Below are positions 1 to 9,276 of a stretch of 64,000 nt of DNA, piece by piece. The stretch spans positions 62,001 to 126,000 of the forward strand of contig NZ_JARXVM010000005.1 of NCBI RefSeq assembly GCF_029892285.1, in the 5' to 3' direction. The position numbers and the translations under genes are program-made. Position 1 is the stretch's first letter; each line of letters begins with the position of its first letter. The stretch comes from Rhizobium sp. SG_E_25_P2. Lineage in GTDB: Bacteria; Pseudomonadota; Alphaproteobacteria; Rhizobiales; Rhizobiaceae. The notes under the pieces are model-generated. The model searched no databases, was not told the DNA's origin, and saw nothing but the letters and a program-made list of their open reading frames with translations.

Positions 1-687
1 GATTTCCTCCTTCGTCATCTTGAGCTCTTCATACCAATGATGATGAGTCCAGAAATAGTCCGCGATGGCGATGATTGCCGCGGCGAATAGGATGATGACG
101 AGGATCGTCCGCACATCCGACGACAGCCGCTTGAGCAGAAAGTCGGGGTCCGCATACATCGCGTCGAGTGATTTGAAATATTCCGATCGCAGGCTCAAGC
201 CCACGACCATCCCCACGACCAGGATCTTGATCAGGGATTTTCCGAACTCCACCATGCCCGGCATGCCGAACAGACGGCCAAACCCGGCGGCGGGATTGAG
301 CCGCGAGAATTTGGGCGCGATTCGCTCGAGCACGGGGGTTGGAAGATTCTGGAGAATCGAGGCGGCAATGCCGAAAGTCGCCATCAGGATGAAGGCTGGC
401 GTGACGATCGCAGCCGATTCCCAGAAGACGCGGCCGAACAGGGCCACGATATCGGTCCCGGTTTCGAATCGCCATTGCTCGGGCTTCTCAAACACGCCTC
501 TTAGCGTATCCCAGAGTTGGGCCACGCCGCTCGGCAGAAAAAACACGAAGTAGACATAGATGCCGAGCGTGGAGGCGAACACCGTAATTTCGCGGGAGAA
601 GGGCACGTTGCCCTTGTCCGCAGCTTCGCTATAGCGCTTTTGAGTCGGTGCTTCTGTCTTGCTGTCCTTGTCCGCGCTCTCGGCCAT
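1..687 (-). CDS. flhB: FlhB, flagellar export switch protein (partial, N-terminal part)
   Basis: FlhB is an inner-membrane component of the flagellar type III export gate that switches export from rod/hook to filament substrates. The reading frame starts with ATG at 687 and runs off the left edge, giving 229 codons. The N-terminus carries the typical hydrophilic start with KTEAPTQKR-like residues (DSKTEAPTQKRYSEA). Four hydrophobic segments follow at about residues 33-53, 85-112, 140-165 and 190-210. The last visible residues (about 210-229, ending KMTKEEI) match the start of the cytoplasmic linker. The autocleavage motif NPTH would lie outside the window. It is the last visible gene of the leftward motA-fliM-fliN-fliG-flhB unit, 15 bp after fliG. 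Family assignment is secure; the C-terminal half cannot be judged. Confidence 0.93.
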   Translation of the reverse strand, partial: MAESADKDSKTEAPTQKRYSEAADKGNVPFSREITVFASTLGIYVYFVFFLPSGVAQLWDTLRGVFEKPEQWRFETGTDIVALFGRVFWESAAIVTPAFILMATFGIAASILQNLPTPVLERIAPKFSRLNPAAGFGRLFGMPGMVEFGKSLIKILVVGMVVGLSLRSEYFKSLDAMYADPDFLLKRLSSDVRTILVIILFAAAIIAIADYFWTHHHWYEELKMTKEEI

Positions 688-702
688 GCCCGTTTACCTC
701 CG

Positions 703-1737
703 TCAGGCCGCTTCGACCGCGCCTCCGGATTCCTTGAGCTGGATCTGGCCGTTGGCAGCGAGTCGAATCGCTTCCTGGGCGATGGACCGGCGGGCAATGG
801 CTATCGTGCGCGGATTCGCAGTTGTGTCGGGCGCTCCGAGATCCGATTCGATCATGCGGCGCTGGCGCGCGCCGATCGAGGAAAGCACGGCTTCGCGGAT
901 ATCCATCGACGCTCCCCGCAACGCCATGGTGATGACGTCGCCGGCAATGTCGTTGAACAGCATGACGCGGCTGCGCTGCGGCATGACGAGCAGATCCTCG
1001 AACAGGAAGATCTTCGGACGGACTTTCTTGGCGGCTTCCTGGCTGATCGCCTCGAGCGAATCGAGCAGGTTTTCGACCTGATTCTTCTCGAGTTCGTTCA
1101 TCAGTTCGGCCACCTTCATCGTGCCCGGCGCGTTGCGCTCGGCATTGAGGTCGCGAATGATATCCTGAACGCGGCTTTCGATGACCTGAACCGCCTTGGG
1201 GTTCACGTCCTTGAGGTTGACCGTACGGTTGAGAATATCGGCGCGGCGTGTTTCCGGCATCTCCAGAAGCACCTTGGCGCCGGCCGAAGACGGCATCATC
1301 GACATGATGTAGGCGATGGTCTGCGGATGTTCGTTGATCAGATATTTGGCGACGAAAGCGGGTTCGGCGCTTTCCAGCTGTTCCCAGATCGTCGTCTCAT
1401 AGGCCTGGAAGGCGGCGCGCCGGCCCAACAGTCCATCGACTTCGTCCGGCGTCAGACCTTCCTCGAGAATGCCCTCGATCGCCTTGGCGTTGTCCATGAG
1501 GCCCGCGCCTTCGGTGAACAGATCCTCGAATTCGTTGACGAGGTCTATCAATTCGTTCGGCGGGATCTGGCGCAGTCTCTGGGCGGAATGGATGATGACC
1601 TGCAATTCGGCCTGGGTAAAATATTTAAGTAATTTTCCTGCGACCTGCCTGCCCATGGCAAGCAGCACAGCCGCCGCCTTTTCGGGCGGTGACAGCGTGC
1701 TCGCTGAGGTGGTCTCAAAACTGTCGAAGTCGAACAT
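703..1737 (-). CDS. fliG: FliG, flagellar motor switch protein
   Basis: FliG is the C-ring protein that contacts the MotA stator and converts ion flow into torque. The 344-residue product has normal family length. The conserved EHPQTIAYIMS segment of the middle domain (near residues 134-145) is present. The C-terminal torque domain contains the charged KVRPKIFLFEDLL region and the GARQRRMIESDLG segment that in FliG carries the residues interacting with the stator. The gene lies between fliN and flhB in the leftward unit, which is the rhizobial order. The N-terminus (MFDFDSFETTSASTLSPPEK) fits the known start region, so the ATG at 1737 is accepted. Confidence 0.96.
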   Translation of the reverse strand: MFDFDSFETTSASTLSPPEKAAAVLLAMGRQVAGKLLKYFTQAELQVIIHSAQRLRQIPPNELIDLVNEFEDLFTEGAGLMDNAKAIEGILEEGLTPDEVDGLLGRRAAFQAYETTIWEQLESAEPAFVAKYLINEHPQTIAYIMSMMPSSAGAKVLLEMPETRRADILNRTVNLKDVNPKAVQVIESRVQDIIRDLNAERNAPGTMKVAELMNELEKNQVENLLDSLEAISQEAAKKVRPKIFLFEDLLVMPQRSRVMLFNDIAGDVITMALRGASMDIREAVLSSIGARQRRMIESDLGAPDTTANPRTIAIARRSIAQEAIRLAANGQIQLKESGGAVEAA

Positions 1738-1781
1738 ATCGACGCTCCCCCGGAATCATTCCGGTTTGTAACTCTGATACT

Positions 1782-2369
1782 CTAAGACTTGCCGCTCGAC
1801 TTAACTTCCAACAGTTTGATGCCGAAACGGGTTTCATCATTCTCCATAATGGTGATTTCACCACGACCGATGAGCCTTCCATTGACGATCAGATCGACCG
1901 GTTCGCCAATTTTCCGATCTAGAGCGATAATGGCCCCTTCGGTCAGATTCATCAAGCCGGAAACCTGCATTTTGCTAGTTCCTAGAATGATTTGAACATC
2001 AATTGGGATGTCCTTGATAAGATCCAGGTTGGCATGCAGCGCGCTGCCGGGCTCTGCAACCGCGCCCATCGACGCGCCAGTCCCGAAGTCGCCGCCTCCA
2101 AAACCCGAATCACCGAAGTCGCCGCCGAAGCCGCCGCCGTCGAAGTCGCCGCCGCCTCCGAATTCCGATCCCATCGGTGTGTCGGATGTTGAGAAATCAC
2201 TTCCGGCGTCGGCGCCGAATTCCGCGCCGAAATCCCCTGCGATATCGTTGAGACCAGCTTCGTCGGCTTTTAGAACGCCGCGAAGGTCGTCGATCGCTTG
2301 ATCGAGCTCGGCGTTTGCGTCGCCGGTTTCGATAACTTCGTCTTCGATTTTTGCTTTCTTCGGTGCCAT
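1782..2369 (-). CDS. fliN: FliN, flagellar motor switch protein with glycine-rich N-terminal extension
   Basis: FliN forms the lower part of the C-ring together with FliM. The C-terminal 85 residues are a clear SpoA/FliN domain ([20 protein letters not shown], then [18 protein letters not shown]). The N-terminal part is longer than in E. coli FliN. It has an acidic stretch (about residues 5-55) followed by a low-complexity Gly/Asp/Phe tract (about 58-103) built from repeated GGDF and GGFGGDFG units. Rhizobial FliN proteins commonly have an N-terminal extension, but this Gly-Phe tract is striking. The gene is 44 bp upstream of fliG and 48 bp downstream of fliM in the same leftward unit. Confidence 0.95.
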   Translation of the reverse strand: MAPKKAKIEDEVIETGDANAELDQAIDDLRGVLKADEAGLNDIAGDFGAEFGADAGSDFSTSDTPMGSEFGGGGDFDGGGFGGDFGDSGFGGGDFGTGASMGAVAEPGSALHANLDLIKDIPIDVQIILGTSKMQVSGLMNLTEGAIIALDRKIGEPVDLIVNGRLIGRGEITIMENDETRFGIKLLEVKSSGKS

Positions 2370-2417
2370 ACGATCATCATTCCAGTTTAATCTTGCGCTA
2401 GGCTTTTCAAAACCCGA

Positions 2418-3368
2418 TCAGGTGAGCAGGTCTCTAAGGAGATCCTGGTCGGAACCAGAGGATTCCCGCACGCGTACGGTGTAATTGTTGCCGGCCCGGC
2501 CGAACTCGCAGCTATAGAGGTCGCGCCCATTGGCGCTGACCTGGGCGCGAACGTCGTCTTTGTCCAGGAACGGGATGACGTCGCCCGGTTGCAGCTTGGC
2601 GATGACGCCGAGCGTCAGCGGCGTCAGATGAATGCGGGCCTCGACTTTCACGTCGGACCGCCGCACCTGGTCTTCCAGAATATCGGCCCAATCGTTGACA
2701 GCCTTGGCCGGCGCGCCGGAAACCGGGTGGCGAACTTTTGTCTTGAGTAGGGTTTTCTGCGGAATCACGATTTCGAAAAAGGAAGTGAGGTCGCCAAATT
2801 CGATCTTCATGCGAATCAGTGCCGCGAACATGTCGACATAGTCTTCGGCCGGCTTCGGCCGGCTCTTGAGATTATGCGGCTTGGTCAGAATCGGTTCGTA
2901 ATTGCCGGGCGCATCGACTGCGGATTTGATCACCTGGGCGATCTTGTCCAGGATCAATGGCGCCATTTCCAACTCGATGGAGGAAGCGGGCCGCGCTTCG
3001 ACCGCGCCCAGCGACGCGGGATCGCCGCCCATCAGCGTCTCCACCAGCGCGATGATCGCGGAGGAGGAACAGGCGATTGTGAAGTCGGAGCACCAATTCT
3101 TGAGCGATCCGTCCATCAGCACCGTGCCCGGCGCCATATCGGTGATTAACTCGTTCTTGTAGCCGGTTTCGCAGCGCTCGAAATAGAAGCTCATCTTCTG
3201 CTGCGTTTCCATTTCGACGAGGTCGGGAAGAAACGCGGTCAAAACATGGCCAAGCTCCACGCACACCTTGGAGATCGTCTGATTCGTGCCCAGTTCCCCG
3301 GTCATCAACGCGTAAACCTTGGGGTCTATCGCCGGCGCCTGTGTACGCATTGCCACTCCCTCCGTCAT
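2418..3368 (-). CDS. fliM: FliM, flagellar motor switch protein
   Basis: FliM is the middle C-ring protein and normally receives CheY-P. The product of about 316 residues has the FliM middle domain and a C-terminal SpoA-like end (LTLGVIAKLQPGDVIPFLDK, about 250-270). The N-terminus lacks an obvious LSQxEIDAL CheY-binding motif, as is common in divergent rhizobial FliM. The ATG at 3368 shares one base with the motA stop (TGATG), indicating translational coupling. A GTG one codon upstream and an ATG six codons downstream (MRTQAP) are alternatives. Confidence 0.9.
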   Translation of the reverse strand: MTEGVAMRTQAPAIDPKVYALMTGELGTNQTISKVCVELGHVLTAFLPDLVEMETQQKMSFYFERCETGYKNELITDMAPGTVLMDGSLKNWCSDFTIACSSSAIIALVETLMGGDPASLGAVEARPASSIELEMAPLILDKIAQVIKSAVDAPGNYEPILTKPHNLKSRPKPAEDYVDMFAALIRMKIEFGDLTSFFEIVIPQKTLLKTKVRHPVSGAPAKAVNDWADILEDQVRRSDVKVEARIHLTPLTLGVIAKLQPGDVIPFLDKDDVRAQVSANGRDLYSCEFGRAGNNYTVRVRESSGSDQDLLRDLLT

Positions 3369-4243
3369 CACGCCGCCTTTTCGCCGCCGCCGCCCGGGTT
3401 CATCATTTCCTGCTCGACGGCGTCGATTGACGGACGTTCATAGGAGGAAATGGTCTTGCGGCCATACTCAAGAGCGACCTGTGGAACAGATCCGTTCATA
3501 TATGCGATCAGCGTCTGCTTGACGATCACATACAGGCGAAGCTGCTTGCCCCGGACCGCTTTGATCATATAGATGAGCGGGTTCATGATGCAGTAGGAAA
3601 GTAGAATACCGGTAAACGTTCCGACAAGAGCCGCGCCGATCAGGTGCCCGAGAACTTCAGGCGGTTCGGTGATGGCGCCCATGGCGTGGATAACGCCGAG
3701 AACGGCGGCCACGATACCGATGGCCGGGAAGGAGTCGCCCATGTTCTGGAGCTGGGTGAAGGCCTTCATCTTGTCGTGATCGATCGTCTGGATTTCTTCG
3801 TCCATCAACGCCTCGATTTCGTGACTGCGGGCGTTGCCGATGATGATCAGCCGGACATAGTCGCAGATGAATGCGGTGAGATCCTTGTTCTTAAGAACCG
3901 AGGGCGCATTCTGGAAAATGATCGACTCGTCCGGATTGTCGATATGCGCTTCAATCTCGTTGCGGGACTTGGTGCGCAGATCGCGCATCAGCGCATAGAG
4001 ACATCCCAGAGTGTCGAGATAGTTGCGCTCCTTCGGAACGGCGTTCTTGAACGCCTCGCCGATCGCTTTTCCCGAATCCTTGATCACTTTCATCGGTGTG
4101 CCGGCGATGAAGGCGCCGAGGCCGCAACCGATGATGACGAGGAATTCGTAGGGCTGCCAAAGCACTTCAAGATGGCCGCCCGTCGCAAGGAAGCTGCCGA
4201 TGATGCAGCCGAAAACAATGACCAAGCCGATAATGATGTTCAT
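3368..4243 (-). CDS. motA: MotA, flagellar motor stator protein
   Basis: MotA forms the proton channel with MotB and pushes on FliG. The 291-residue product starts with a hydrophobic helix ([20 protein letters not shown]). A second helix follows immediately (about 30-50), and a helix pair lies near residues 165-220 ([20 protein letters not shown] and later [20 protein letters not shown]). Between them is the large cytoplasmic loop that carries the FliG-contacting charges. It is first in the leftward unit and diverges from flgF across a 217-bp gap. Its partner motB is 14 kb away in the same cluster, as in Sinorhizobium. Confidence 0.95.
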   Translation of the reverse strand: MNIIIGLVIVFGCIIGSFLATGGHLEVLWQPYEFLVIIGCGLGAFIAGTPMKVIKDSGKAIGEAFKNAVPKERNYLDTLGCLYALMRDLRTKSRNEIEAHIDNPDESIIFQNAPSVLKNKDLTAFICDYVRLIIIGNARSHEIEALMDEEIQTIDHDKMKAFTQLQNMGDSFPAIGIVAAVLGVIHAMGAITEPPEVLGHLIGAALVGTFTGILLSYCIMNPLIYMIKAVRGKQLRLYVIVKQTLIAYMNGSVPQVALEYGRKTISSYERPSIDAVEQEMMNPGGGGEKAA

Positions 4244-4460
4244 GACGCCGCCTGCGCTGATCTCACAATAAATCCAGCTTTGAATACGGTTTCTTGCTTG
4301 TGTGAAGCTGTTGGTTCTGCACCCTGAATTTGGTGCGCGGCGGCGACAGGTTCGCGCAAGCGAGCTCGCCGATGCTCTCCATCGACAGGGAGTCGCGGGC
4401 TGCGCGGCTTTCGCTCGAGGCAGTATATCGCCGGGTATGAGACCCGGTCAGAGGGCGAGC
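4244..4460. promoter_or_regulatory. Divergent promoter region of motA and flgF operons
   Basis: This 217-bp gap separates the leftward motA unit from the rightward flgF-fliI unit and must hold promoters for both. No convincing sigma-70 or sigma-54 boxes and no TTAA-N7-TTAA CtrA-type site were seen here. A short self-complementary GCACC/GGTGC pair lies near 4318-4336. The function is inferred only from gene orientation. Confidence 0.5.
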
Positions 4461-5186
4461 ATGGATACAAGTCTTTACGTCGCGCTGTCGTCTCAGCTTT
4501 CGCTGGAAAAGCGTCTCAATACGATCGCCGACAACCTGGCCAATATGAACACGGTCGGCTTCAGGGCGACCCAGGTGAAATTCGACGAAGTGATGACCAA
4601 GGCGGAAGGCGCGCGCGTTGGCTATGTGTCTCCCGGCGAAGAATATCTTGCCACCGACAATGGCGCCATCACCCAGACAGGAAATCAGTTGGATTTCGCC
4701 GCCAAGGGCGATGTCTGGTTCCACGTCGCCAGTCCTGCCGGCAACGCCGTGACGCGTGACGGCCGGTTCTCGATGCTGGAGACCGGCGACCTCGTGACGC
4801 TCGAGGGATATCCCGTTCTCGACGCCGGCGGAGCGCCGATCCAGCTCAACGCCCAGGGCGGCACGCCCACCGCATCAACAGACGGAATTCTCTATCAGGA
4901 TGGCAGGCCGGTCGCCACTTTGGGCCTGATGTCGGCGAATATCGGCGCGAATTTCACGCGCGCCGGCAACGCCTCCATCATTCCCGGTGAAGCGCCGCAG
5001 CCGGTCGTCGACCGGGCCGACGCCGGCGTGCTTCAGGGCTACGTCGAACAGGCCAATGTCAATCCGCTCAAGCAGATGACCGAGATGATCACCGTGCAGC
5101 GGACCTTCGACTACGTGACTCAACTCATGCGAGACAATGAAAACTCCCTGACGGGCGCGATCAAAACTCTCGGTGGAGCGTCCTGA
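4461..5186 (+). CDS. flgF: FlgF, proximal rod protein
   Basis: FlgF is a proximal rod subunit. The ATG at 4461 has a GAGGG ribosome site seven to ten bases upstream and gives 241 residues. An in-frame ATG at 4302 would add 53 residues without resemblance to a rod protein and is rejected. The start MDTSLYVALSSQLSLEKRL is followed by the rod/hook motif with TIADNLANMNTVGFRA near residues 20-35. The C-terminus has the matching LKQMTEMITVQRTFDYVTQL segment. The next gene, fliI, begins 14 bp downstream. Confidence 0.94.
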   Translation: MDTSLYVALSSQLSLEKRLNTIADNLANMNTVGFRATQVKFDEVMTKAEGARVGYVSPGEEYLATDNGAITQTGNQLDFAAKGDVWFHVASPAGNAVTRDGRFSMLETGDLVTLEGYPVLDAGGAPIQLNAQGGTPTASTDGILYQDGRPVATLGLMSANIGANFTRAGNASIIPGEAPQPVVDRADAGVLQGYVEQANVNPLKQMTEMITVQRTFDYVTQLMRDNENSLTGAIKTLGGAS

Positions 5187-5200
5187 CCGGGCGGAATTGA

Positions 5201-6598
5201 ATGGATAGGTTGATGGAAGACAAGGCAGGGAACGCCGGCGACAGAATGGCCGCGATCGGCGCTCTGTTCCAGCGGTTCAACCAACCTGGCGCACTGGTCT
5301 CGCATGCGGGGCGCGTCAAGACGATCGCGGCCGGGCACTACACCGTGACAGGTCTCTCCCGCTATGTGCGGCTCGGCGAATTCGTCGCCCATCGCAGCGA
5401 CTCCGGCGTGCATCTGGGCGAAGTCGTCCGGGTGGAGCCCGATTTGGTCTATGTTTGCCCGATCGAGCCAGGCGATCCGATCGGCATCGACGATCTCATT
5501 CTCAAGCGCGGCGCATTCAGGCTCAATCCGGATGACAGCTGGTGCGGCCGCACGGTCAATTCGCTCGGCGAGCCCATTGATGGTCTCGGCCCGATCGCGC
5601 AGGGCGCTGTCGCACGCTCGATTTCCAACACGGCGCCGCCGTCGATGACCCGGCAGCGCGTCTCGAAGGGCTTCCGCACAGGGGTGCGCGCCATCGATAT
5701 CTTCGCGCCGCTTTGCCATGGCCAGCGTCTCGGGGTGTTCGCCGGCTCCGGCGTCGGCAAGTCAACGCTTCTGTCCATGCTGGCTCGCGCTGACGCTTTT
5801 GACCGGGTCGTGATCGCCCTGGTCGGAGAGCGCGGCCGTGAAGTGCGGGAATTCATCGAAGACACGCTGGGACCTCATCTCAAGAAATCGGTTGCGGTGG
5901 TTGCGACGTCGGACGAAAGCCCGATGCTGCGCAAGATGGCGCCGCTGTCGGCGGTGACGATCGCTGAGCATTTCCGTGATCAGGGTAAGAATGTTCTGCT
6001 GATCGTCGACAGCGTTACGCGTTTCGCCCATGCAATCCGTGAAGTGGCGACTGCTTCGGGCGAGCCGCCAGTCGCGCGCGGCTATCCAGCCTCGGTGTTC
6101 ACGGAGTTGCCGAAATTGCTCGAACGCGCCGGCCCCGGTCCCGAAGGCGCAGGCGCGATCACGGCGATCATCTCCATCCTGGTCGATGGCGACAATCACA
6201 ACGACCCGATCGCCGATGCCACGCGCGGCATTCTCGACGGCCATATCGTGCTGGACCGAGCCCTGGCCGAAGAAGGACGCTATCCGCCCATCGATCCCCT
6301 TGCCTCGATCTCGCGTCTGGCGCGCAAGGCCTGGACGCCCGATGAGGAAAAACTGGTGTCTCGTCTCAAGACGCTGATCCACAAATACGAGGAAACGCGC
6401 GATCTGCGCCTGATCGGCGGTTATCGCCCCGGCGCTGATCCCGACCTCGACATGGCGGTCAAGCAAGTGCCGCCAATCTATGAAATCCTGAAACAGACCC
6501 CTGGAGAAAGGCCGGCGCGCGATGCGTTCGCCGATCTGGCCTCGGCGCTCAAGAACGCCAACCAGCCGGGTAACGGCGCCAATGGGCGCCCGAGGTGA
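5201..6598 (+). CDS. fliI: FliI, flagellar export ATPase
   Basis: FliI is the hexameric ATPase that energises and orders export through the flagellar type III apparatus. The 465-residue product has the Walker A motif GSGVGKSTLL near residues 183-192, the ALVGERGREV segment after it, and the Walker B-like LLIVDSVTRFAHA near 267-279. Family length is about 440-470, so it is complete. It follows flgF by 14 bp and overlaps the next gene by four bases. A second ATG lies four codons in. A FliH-like negative regulator is encoded at 17512-18159 rather than next door. Confidence 0.96.
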   Translation: MDRLMEDKAGNAGDRMAAIGALFQRFNQPGALVSHAGRVKTIAAGHYTVTGLSRYVRLGEFVAHRSDSGVHLGEVVRVEPDLVYVCPIEPGDPIGIDDLILKRGAFRLNPDDSWCGRTVNSLGEPIDGLGPIAQGAVARSISNTAPPSMTRQRVSKGFRTGVRAIDIFAPLCHGQRLGVFAGSGVGKSTLLSMLARADAFDRVVIALVGERGREVREFIEDTLGPHLKKSVAVVATSDESPMLRKMAPLSAVTIAEHFRDQGKNVLLIVDSVTRFAHAIREVATASGEPPVARGYPASVFTELPKLLERAGPGPEGAGAITAIISILVDGDNHNDPIADATRGILDGHIVLDRALAEEGRYPPIDPLASISRLARKAWTPDEEKLVSRLKTLIHKYEETRDLRLIGGYRPGADPDLDMAVKQVPPIYEILKQTPGERPARDAFADLASALKNANQPGNGANGRPR

Positions 6599-7164
6599 CG
6601 ATGACTGATTTTGACGCCGACGAACCCGTCGAACCGCCGAAGAAGGCGCTGCGCAAACCTTTCTGGACCGTTGACCGCATTATCGGCTGGTCGGGCGCCG
6701 CGTTGGCCATGACGGCGGCTTTCTTTCCCTGGTATGTGTTTTTTAATGAGGATCAATTCGGCATCAAGATCGCCGTGCGGGAACTGACGCGCGATCTTCC
6801 GGAATGGGCGGGCAGGGCGATCGTCAATCCCTCGCCGGCGGCCATCGCCGACCGTGACGAAAAGACCGGCGATCCGCTTGCGGGCGAAAAGATCATCACC
6901 GGCTCGATCCCCGACATCGGCAAGGATTCGGTTGACGATAGCGGAGCCTCCGCCCTCGACCAGGCCTTTCCTGGCGACGCCATGCGCTTCAAGGTTCTGC
7001 ATGTCGCCAATGGTCGGGCCATGATTGAGGACAAGGGCGGCGTCTATCTGGTCGAGCCCGGTTCTGTCCTTCCCGACGCATCAAAGGTGGCGGCGCTCGA
7101 GCAGCGCGACGGCAAATGGGTGGTCGTGACCGACAAGGGAACAGTCTACGGCGTCGGAAAATAA
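6595..7164 (+). CDS. Conserved hypothetical protein of rhizobial flagellar clusters (single-pass membrane)
   Basis: No function is recognised. The start may be GTG at 6595, a four-base overlap with the fliI stop, or ATG at 6601. The 187-189-residue product has a charged N-terminus, one hydrophobic segment (about residues 30-50, IIGWSGAALAMTAAFFPWY) and an external part. The C-terminal 55 residues (MRFKVLHVANGRAMIEDKGG and VYLVEPGSVLPDASKVAALE) look like a small beta-rich domain. From memory, rhizobial flagellar clusters carry a gene at this position between fliI and flgB. A strong hairpin terminator follows, so it probably closes the flgF-fliI transcription unit. Confidence 0.75.
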   Translation: MTMTDFDADEPVEPPKKALRKPFWTVDRIIGWSGAALAMTAAFFPWYVFFNEDQFGIKIAVRELTRDLPEWAGRAIVNPSPAAIADRDEKTGDPLAGEKIITGSIPDIGKDSVDDSGASALDQAFPGDAMRFKVLHVANGRAMIEDKGGVYLVEPGSVLPDASKVAALEQRDGKWVVVTDKGTVYGVGK

Positions 7165-7194
7165 ACCCGGACACCGGTCCGGGCGAACTGAGCT

Positions 7195-7218
7195 GGGCGG
7201 CCCGTGCCGCCCATTTTT
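7195..7218 (+). terminator. Rho-independent terminator after the fliI unit
   Basis: A perfect 7-bp GC stem (GGGCGGC / GCCGCCC, 7195-7201 with 7206-7212) closes a CCGT loop and is followed by ATTTTT. A second perfect 7-bp hairpin (CCCGGAC / GTCCGGG, 7166-7183) precedes it. Together they separate the fliI unit from the flgB operon. Confidence 0.8.
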
Positions 7219-7296
7219 GCGTTTTGCGGTCGAGCCCTGAAAATTACGGCTTTTGGGACAAGTCCCGCGCAAGATTCTGGCTCTATGGTTGATTGT

Positions 7297-7327
7297 GTCA
7301 TGAAGACAAAAGTTCGGTCATGAAGAC
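7297..7327 (+). promoter_or_regulatory. 11-bp direct repeat upstream of flgB
   Basis: GTCATGAAGAC occurs at 7297-7307 and again at 7317-7327, a 20-bp period of about two helical turns, ending 11 bp before the flgB start. The spacing suits a tandem operator on one DNA face. It could be a regulator site or simply part of the leader. Nothing in the sequence identifies the binder. Confidence 0.35.
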
Positions 7328-7338
7328 GGAGAACACCC

Positions 7339-7722
7339 ATGCAACCGATTCAACTATTTGAATTGGCGTCGCGACAGGCAGAATGGCTTTCGGTTCGCCA
7401 AGGCGCAGTTTCTGGCAATATCGCCAACGCCAATACCCCGACCTTCCGGGCCAAGGACGTCGAGCCCTTCGAATTCGTGTTGCAAAATCAGACGACGCCG
7501 ATGGCCGCGACCAATTCTCGCCATTTCGCCGACTCGCCGACCTCGACCTATGTGGTCCAGTCCGACGAGGACAAGAAAGCCGTCGCAAAGCTATCCGGCA
7601 ATTCCGTCGATCTCTCCGAAGAGTTGATGAAGCAGGGCCAGATCCGTCGCGACTACGACCTCAACACCGCAATCGTCAAAGCATTCAACAAAATGATGCT
7701 GACGGCCGTGAGGAAGGGGTAA
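7339..7722 (+). CDS. flgB: FlgB, proximal rod protein
   Basis: FlgB is a proximal rod subunit. The 127-residue product is of normal length. It starts with MQPIQLFELASRQAEWLSVR and carries the rod motif with GNIANANTPTFRAKDVEPF near residues 28-46. The C-terminus (AIVKAFNKMMLTAVRKG) is the usual terminal helix. It is first in a tightly packed run flgB-flgC-fliE-flgG-flgA-flgI-motE-flgH-fliL-fliP. Confidence 0.95.
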   Translation: MQPIQLFELASRQAEWLSVRQGAVSGNIANANTPTFRAKDVEPFEFVLQNQTTPMAATNSRHFADSPTSTYVVQSDEDKKAVAKLSGNSVDLSEELMKQGQIRRDYDLNTAIVKAFNKMMLTAVRKG

Positions 7723-7725
7723 TCC

Positions 7726-8145
7726 ATGGATCCGCTTTCAGATTCTCTCGCCATTTCCGCCTCGGGTCTTTCCGCCCAGTCCACGCGCTTGCGCGTCGTG
7801 TCGGAAAACCTGGCGAATGCGCGCTCTACAGGCGATACGCCGGGCGCCGACCCCTACCGTCGCAAGACAATCAGCTTCTCGGATGAACTCGATCGCACTT
7901 CTGGCGTCGAGAAAGTCAAGGTGAAGCGGATTGGCGTCGACAAGTCCGAATTCCTGAGCGAATACGAACCGGGCAATCCGGCCGCCGACCCCAACGGAAT
8001 CGTGAAATATCCGAATGTGAACGTCCTGCTCGAAATGGCGGACATGCGGGAAGCCAATCGCTCCTACGAGGCCAACCTGCAATCCATTCGTCAGACCCGC
8101 GATCTGATCTCGTCAACCATCGATCTCCTGAGGTCATCGCAATGA
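7726..8145 (+). CDS. flgC: FlgC, proximal rod protein
   Basis: FlgC is a proximal rod subunit. The 139-residue product starts [20 protein letters not shown] and carries the [20 protein letters not shown] rod motif and the [21 protein letters not shown]-terminal segment. It starts three bases after flgB and overlaps fliE by four bases, indicating coupled translation. Confidence 0.96.
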   Translation: MDPLSDSLAISASGLSAQSTRLRVVSENLANARSTGDTPGADPYRRKTISFSDELDRTSGVEKVKVKRIGVDKSEFLSEYEPGNPAADPNGIVKYPNVNVLLEMADMREANRSYEANLQSIRQTRDLISSTIDLLRSSQ

Positions 8146-8462
8146 TTGAACCCATCAGCGCATTGAGCGCTTCCCTGGCGTCTGAAACCAAAAAGATCGC
8201 CGACCCATCCGAAACCCTGGCCACGATGGACGCCGGCGCCGCTGGCGCGAGCTTCACCGATTTCGTGTCCAATATCGGCGCGTCCTTCGTCGACAATCTC
8301 AAGGCTGCCGAAACCAAGTCCATGGACGGCATGCTCGGCAAGGCCAGTGTTCGCGAGGTCGTCGAGACTGTGATGACCGCCGACCAGACTCTGCAAACGG
8401 CTATGGCGTTCCGCGACAAAGTCGTCTCGGCCTATCTCGACATCGTGAAGATGAACATCTGA
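8142..8462 (+). CDS. fliE: FliE, hook-basal body complex protein
   Basis: FliE joins the MS ring to the rod. The product has 106 residues, the usual size. The C-terminal half shows the family pattern [20 protein letters not shown] followed by [17 protein letters not shown]. The start overlaps the flgC stop (ATGA). Confidence 0.93.
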   Translation: MIEPISALSASLASETKKIADPSETLATMDAGAAGASFTDFVSNIGASFVDNLKAAETKSMDGMLGKASVREVVETVMTADQTLQTAMAFRDKVVSAYLDIVKMNI

Positions 8463-8471
8463 GGGTAACGA

Positions 8472-9260
8472 ATGAGAGCGCTATCGATCGCCGCGACCGG
8501 CATGAACGCACAGCAGACCAATCTCGAGGTGATCGCGAACAACATCGCGAACATCAACACCACGGGCTTCAAGCGCGCGCGCGCCGAGTTTACGGATCTA
8601 CTCTATCAGACCGATCGCGCAGCGGGCGTCGCCAACACCGCCAACCAGGCCACGGTGCCCGAGGGCATCAATATCGGCCTCGGCGTCAAGACCGCGGCGG
8701 TCCGCAACCTGTTCGAACAGGGCGACCTCAGCGAAACCAGCAACAATTTCGACATGGCGATCGTCGGGCGCGGCTTCTTTCAGATCCAGGCCCCCGATGG
8801 GTCGACGCTCTACACGCGCGACGGCGCGTTCAACAAGAACGAAAACGGCGAACTGGTGACGGCTGACGGCTATCTCGTCATTCCCACCATCACAGTGCCG
8901 ACCGACGCCACCGATATCACCATCAACCGTTCCGGCGAAGTCTATGCGACGATCGGCACGGAAACCGATCAGCAGTTGCTCGGTCAGATCCAGCTGGCAA
9001 ATTTCGTCAACGAGGCGGGATTGAAGGAGCTCGGCGGCAATCTCTATCAGGAGACGGCCGCTTCGGGTGCAGCGATCGTCGGCGTCGGCGACGACACCGG
9101 CTTCGGCTATGTGAGCCAGGGCTATCTCGAAAGCTCGAACGTGGATTCGGTCAAGGAAATCACCGACCTGATCTCCGCGCAGCGCGCCTATGAAATGAAC
9201 TCCAAGGTCATCACCACCGCGGACGAAATGTCCAAGACGGTGAGCCAGAGCATGAAGTAA
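8472..9260 (+). CDS. flgG: FlgG, distal rod protein
   Basis: FlgG builds the distal rod. The 262-residue product starts [20 protein letters not shown] and has the [20 protein letters not shown] motif near residues 20-39. The C-terminus has the [20 protein letters not shown] segment. The length and motifs are typical. It lies nine bases after fliE. Confidence 0.97.
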   Translation: MRALSIAATGMNAQQTNLEVIANNIANINTTGFKRARAEFTDLLYQTDRAAGVANTANQATVPEGINIGLGVKTAAVRNLFEQGDLSETSNNFDMAIVGRGFFQIQAPDGSTLYTRDGAFNKNENGELVTADGYLVIPTITVPTDATDITINRSGEVYATIGTETDQQLLGQIQLANFVNEAGLKELGGNLYQETAASGAAIVGVGDDTGFGYVSQGYLESSNVDSVKEITDLISAQRAYEMNSKVITTADEMSKTVSQSMK

Positions 9261-9276
9261 GGAAAAGCGGGCGACC

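Noticed and set aside
4302-4460. Upstream in-frame start for flgF
   Set aside because: It would add 53 residues not found in rod proteins and lies in the divergent promoter region; the ATG at 4461 has a ribosome site.
4244-4460. CtrA-like or sigma-54 sites in the motA/flgF divergent region
   Set aside because: No TTAA-N7-TTAA pair and no GG-N10-GC with flanking consensus was seen.
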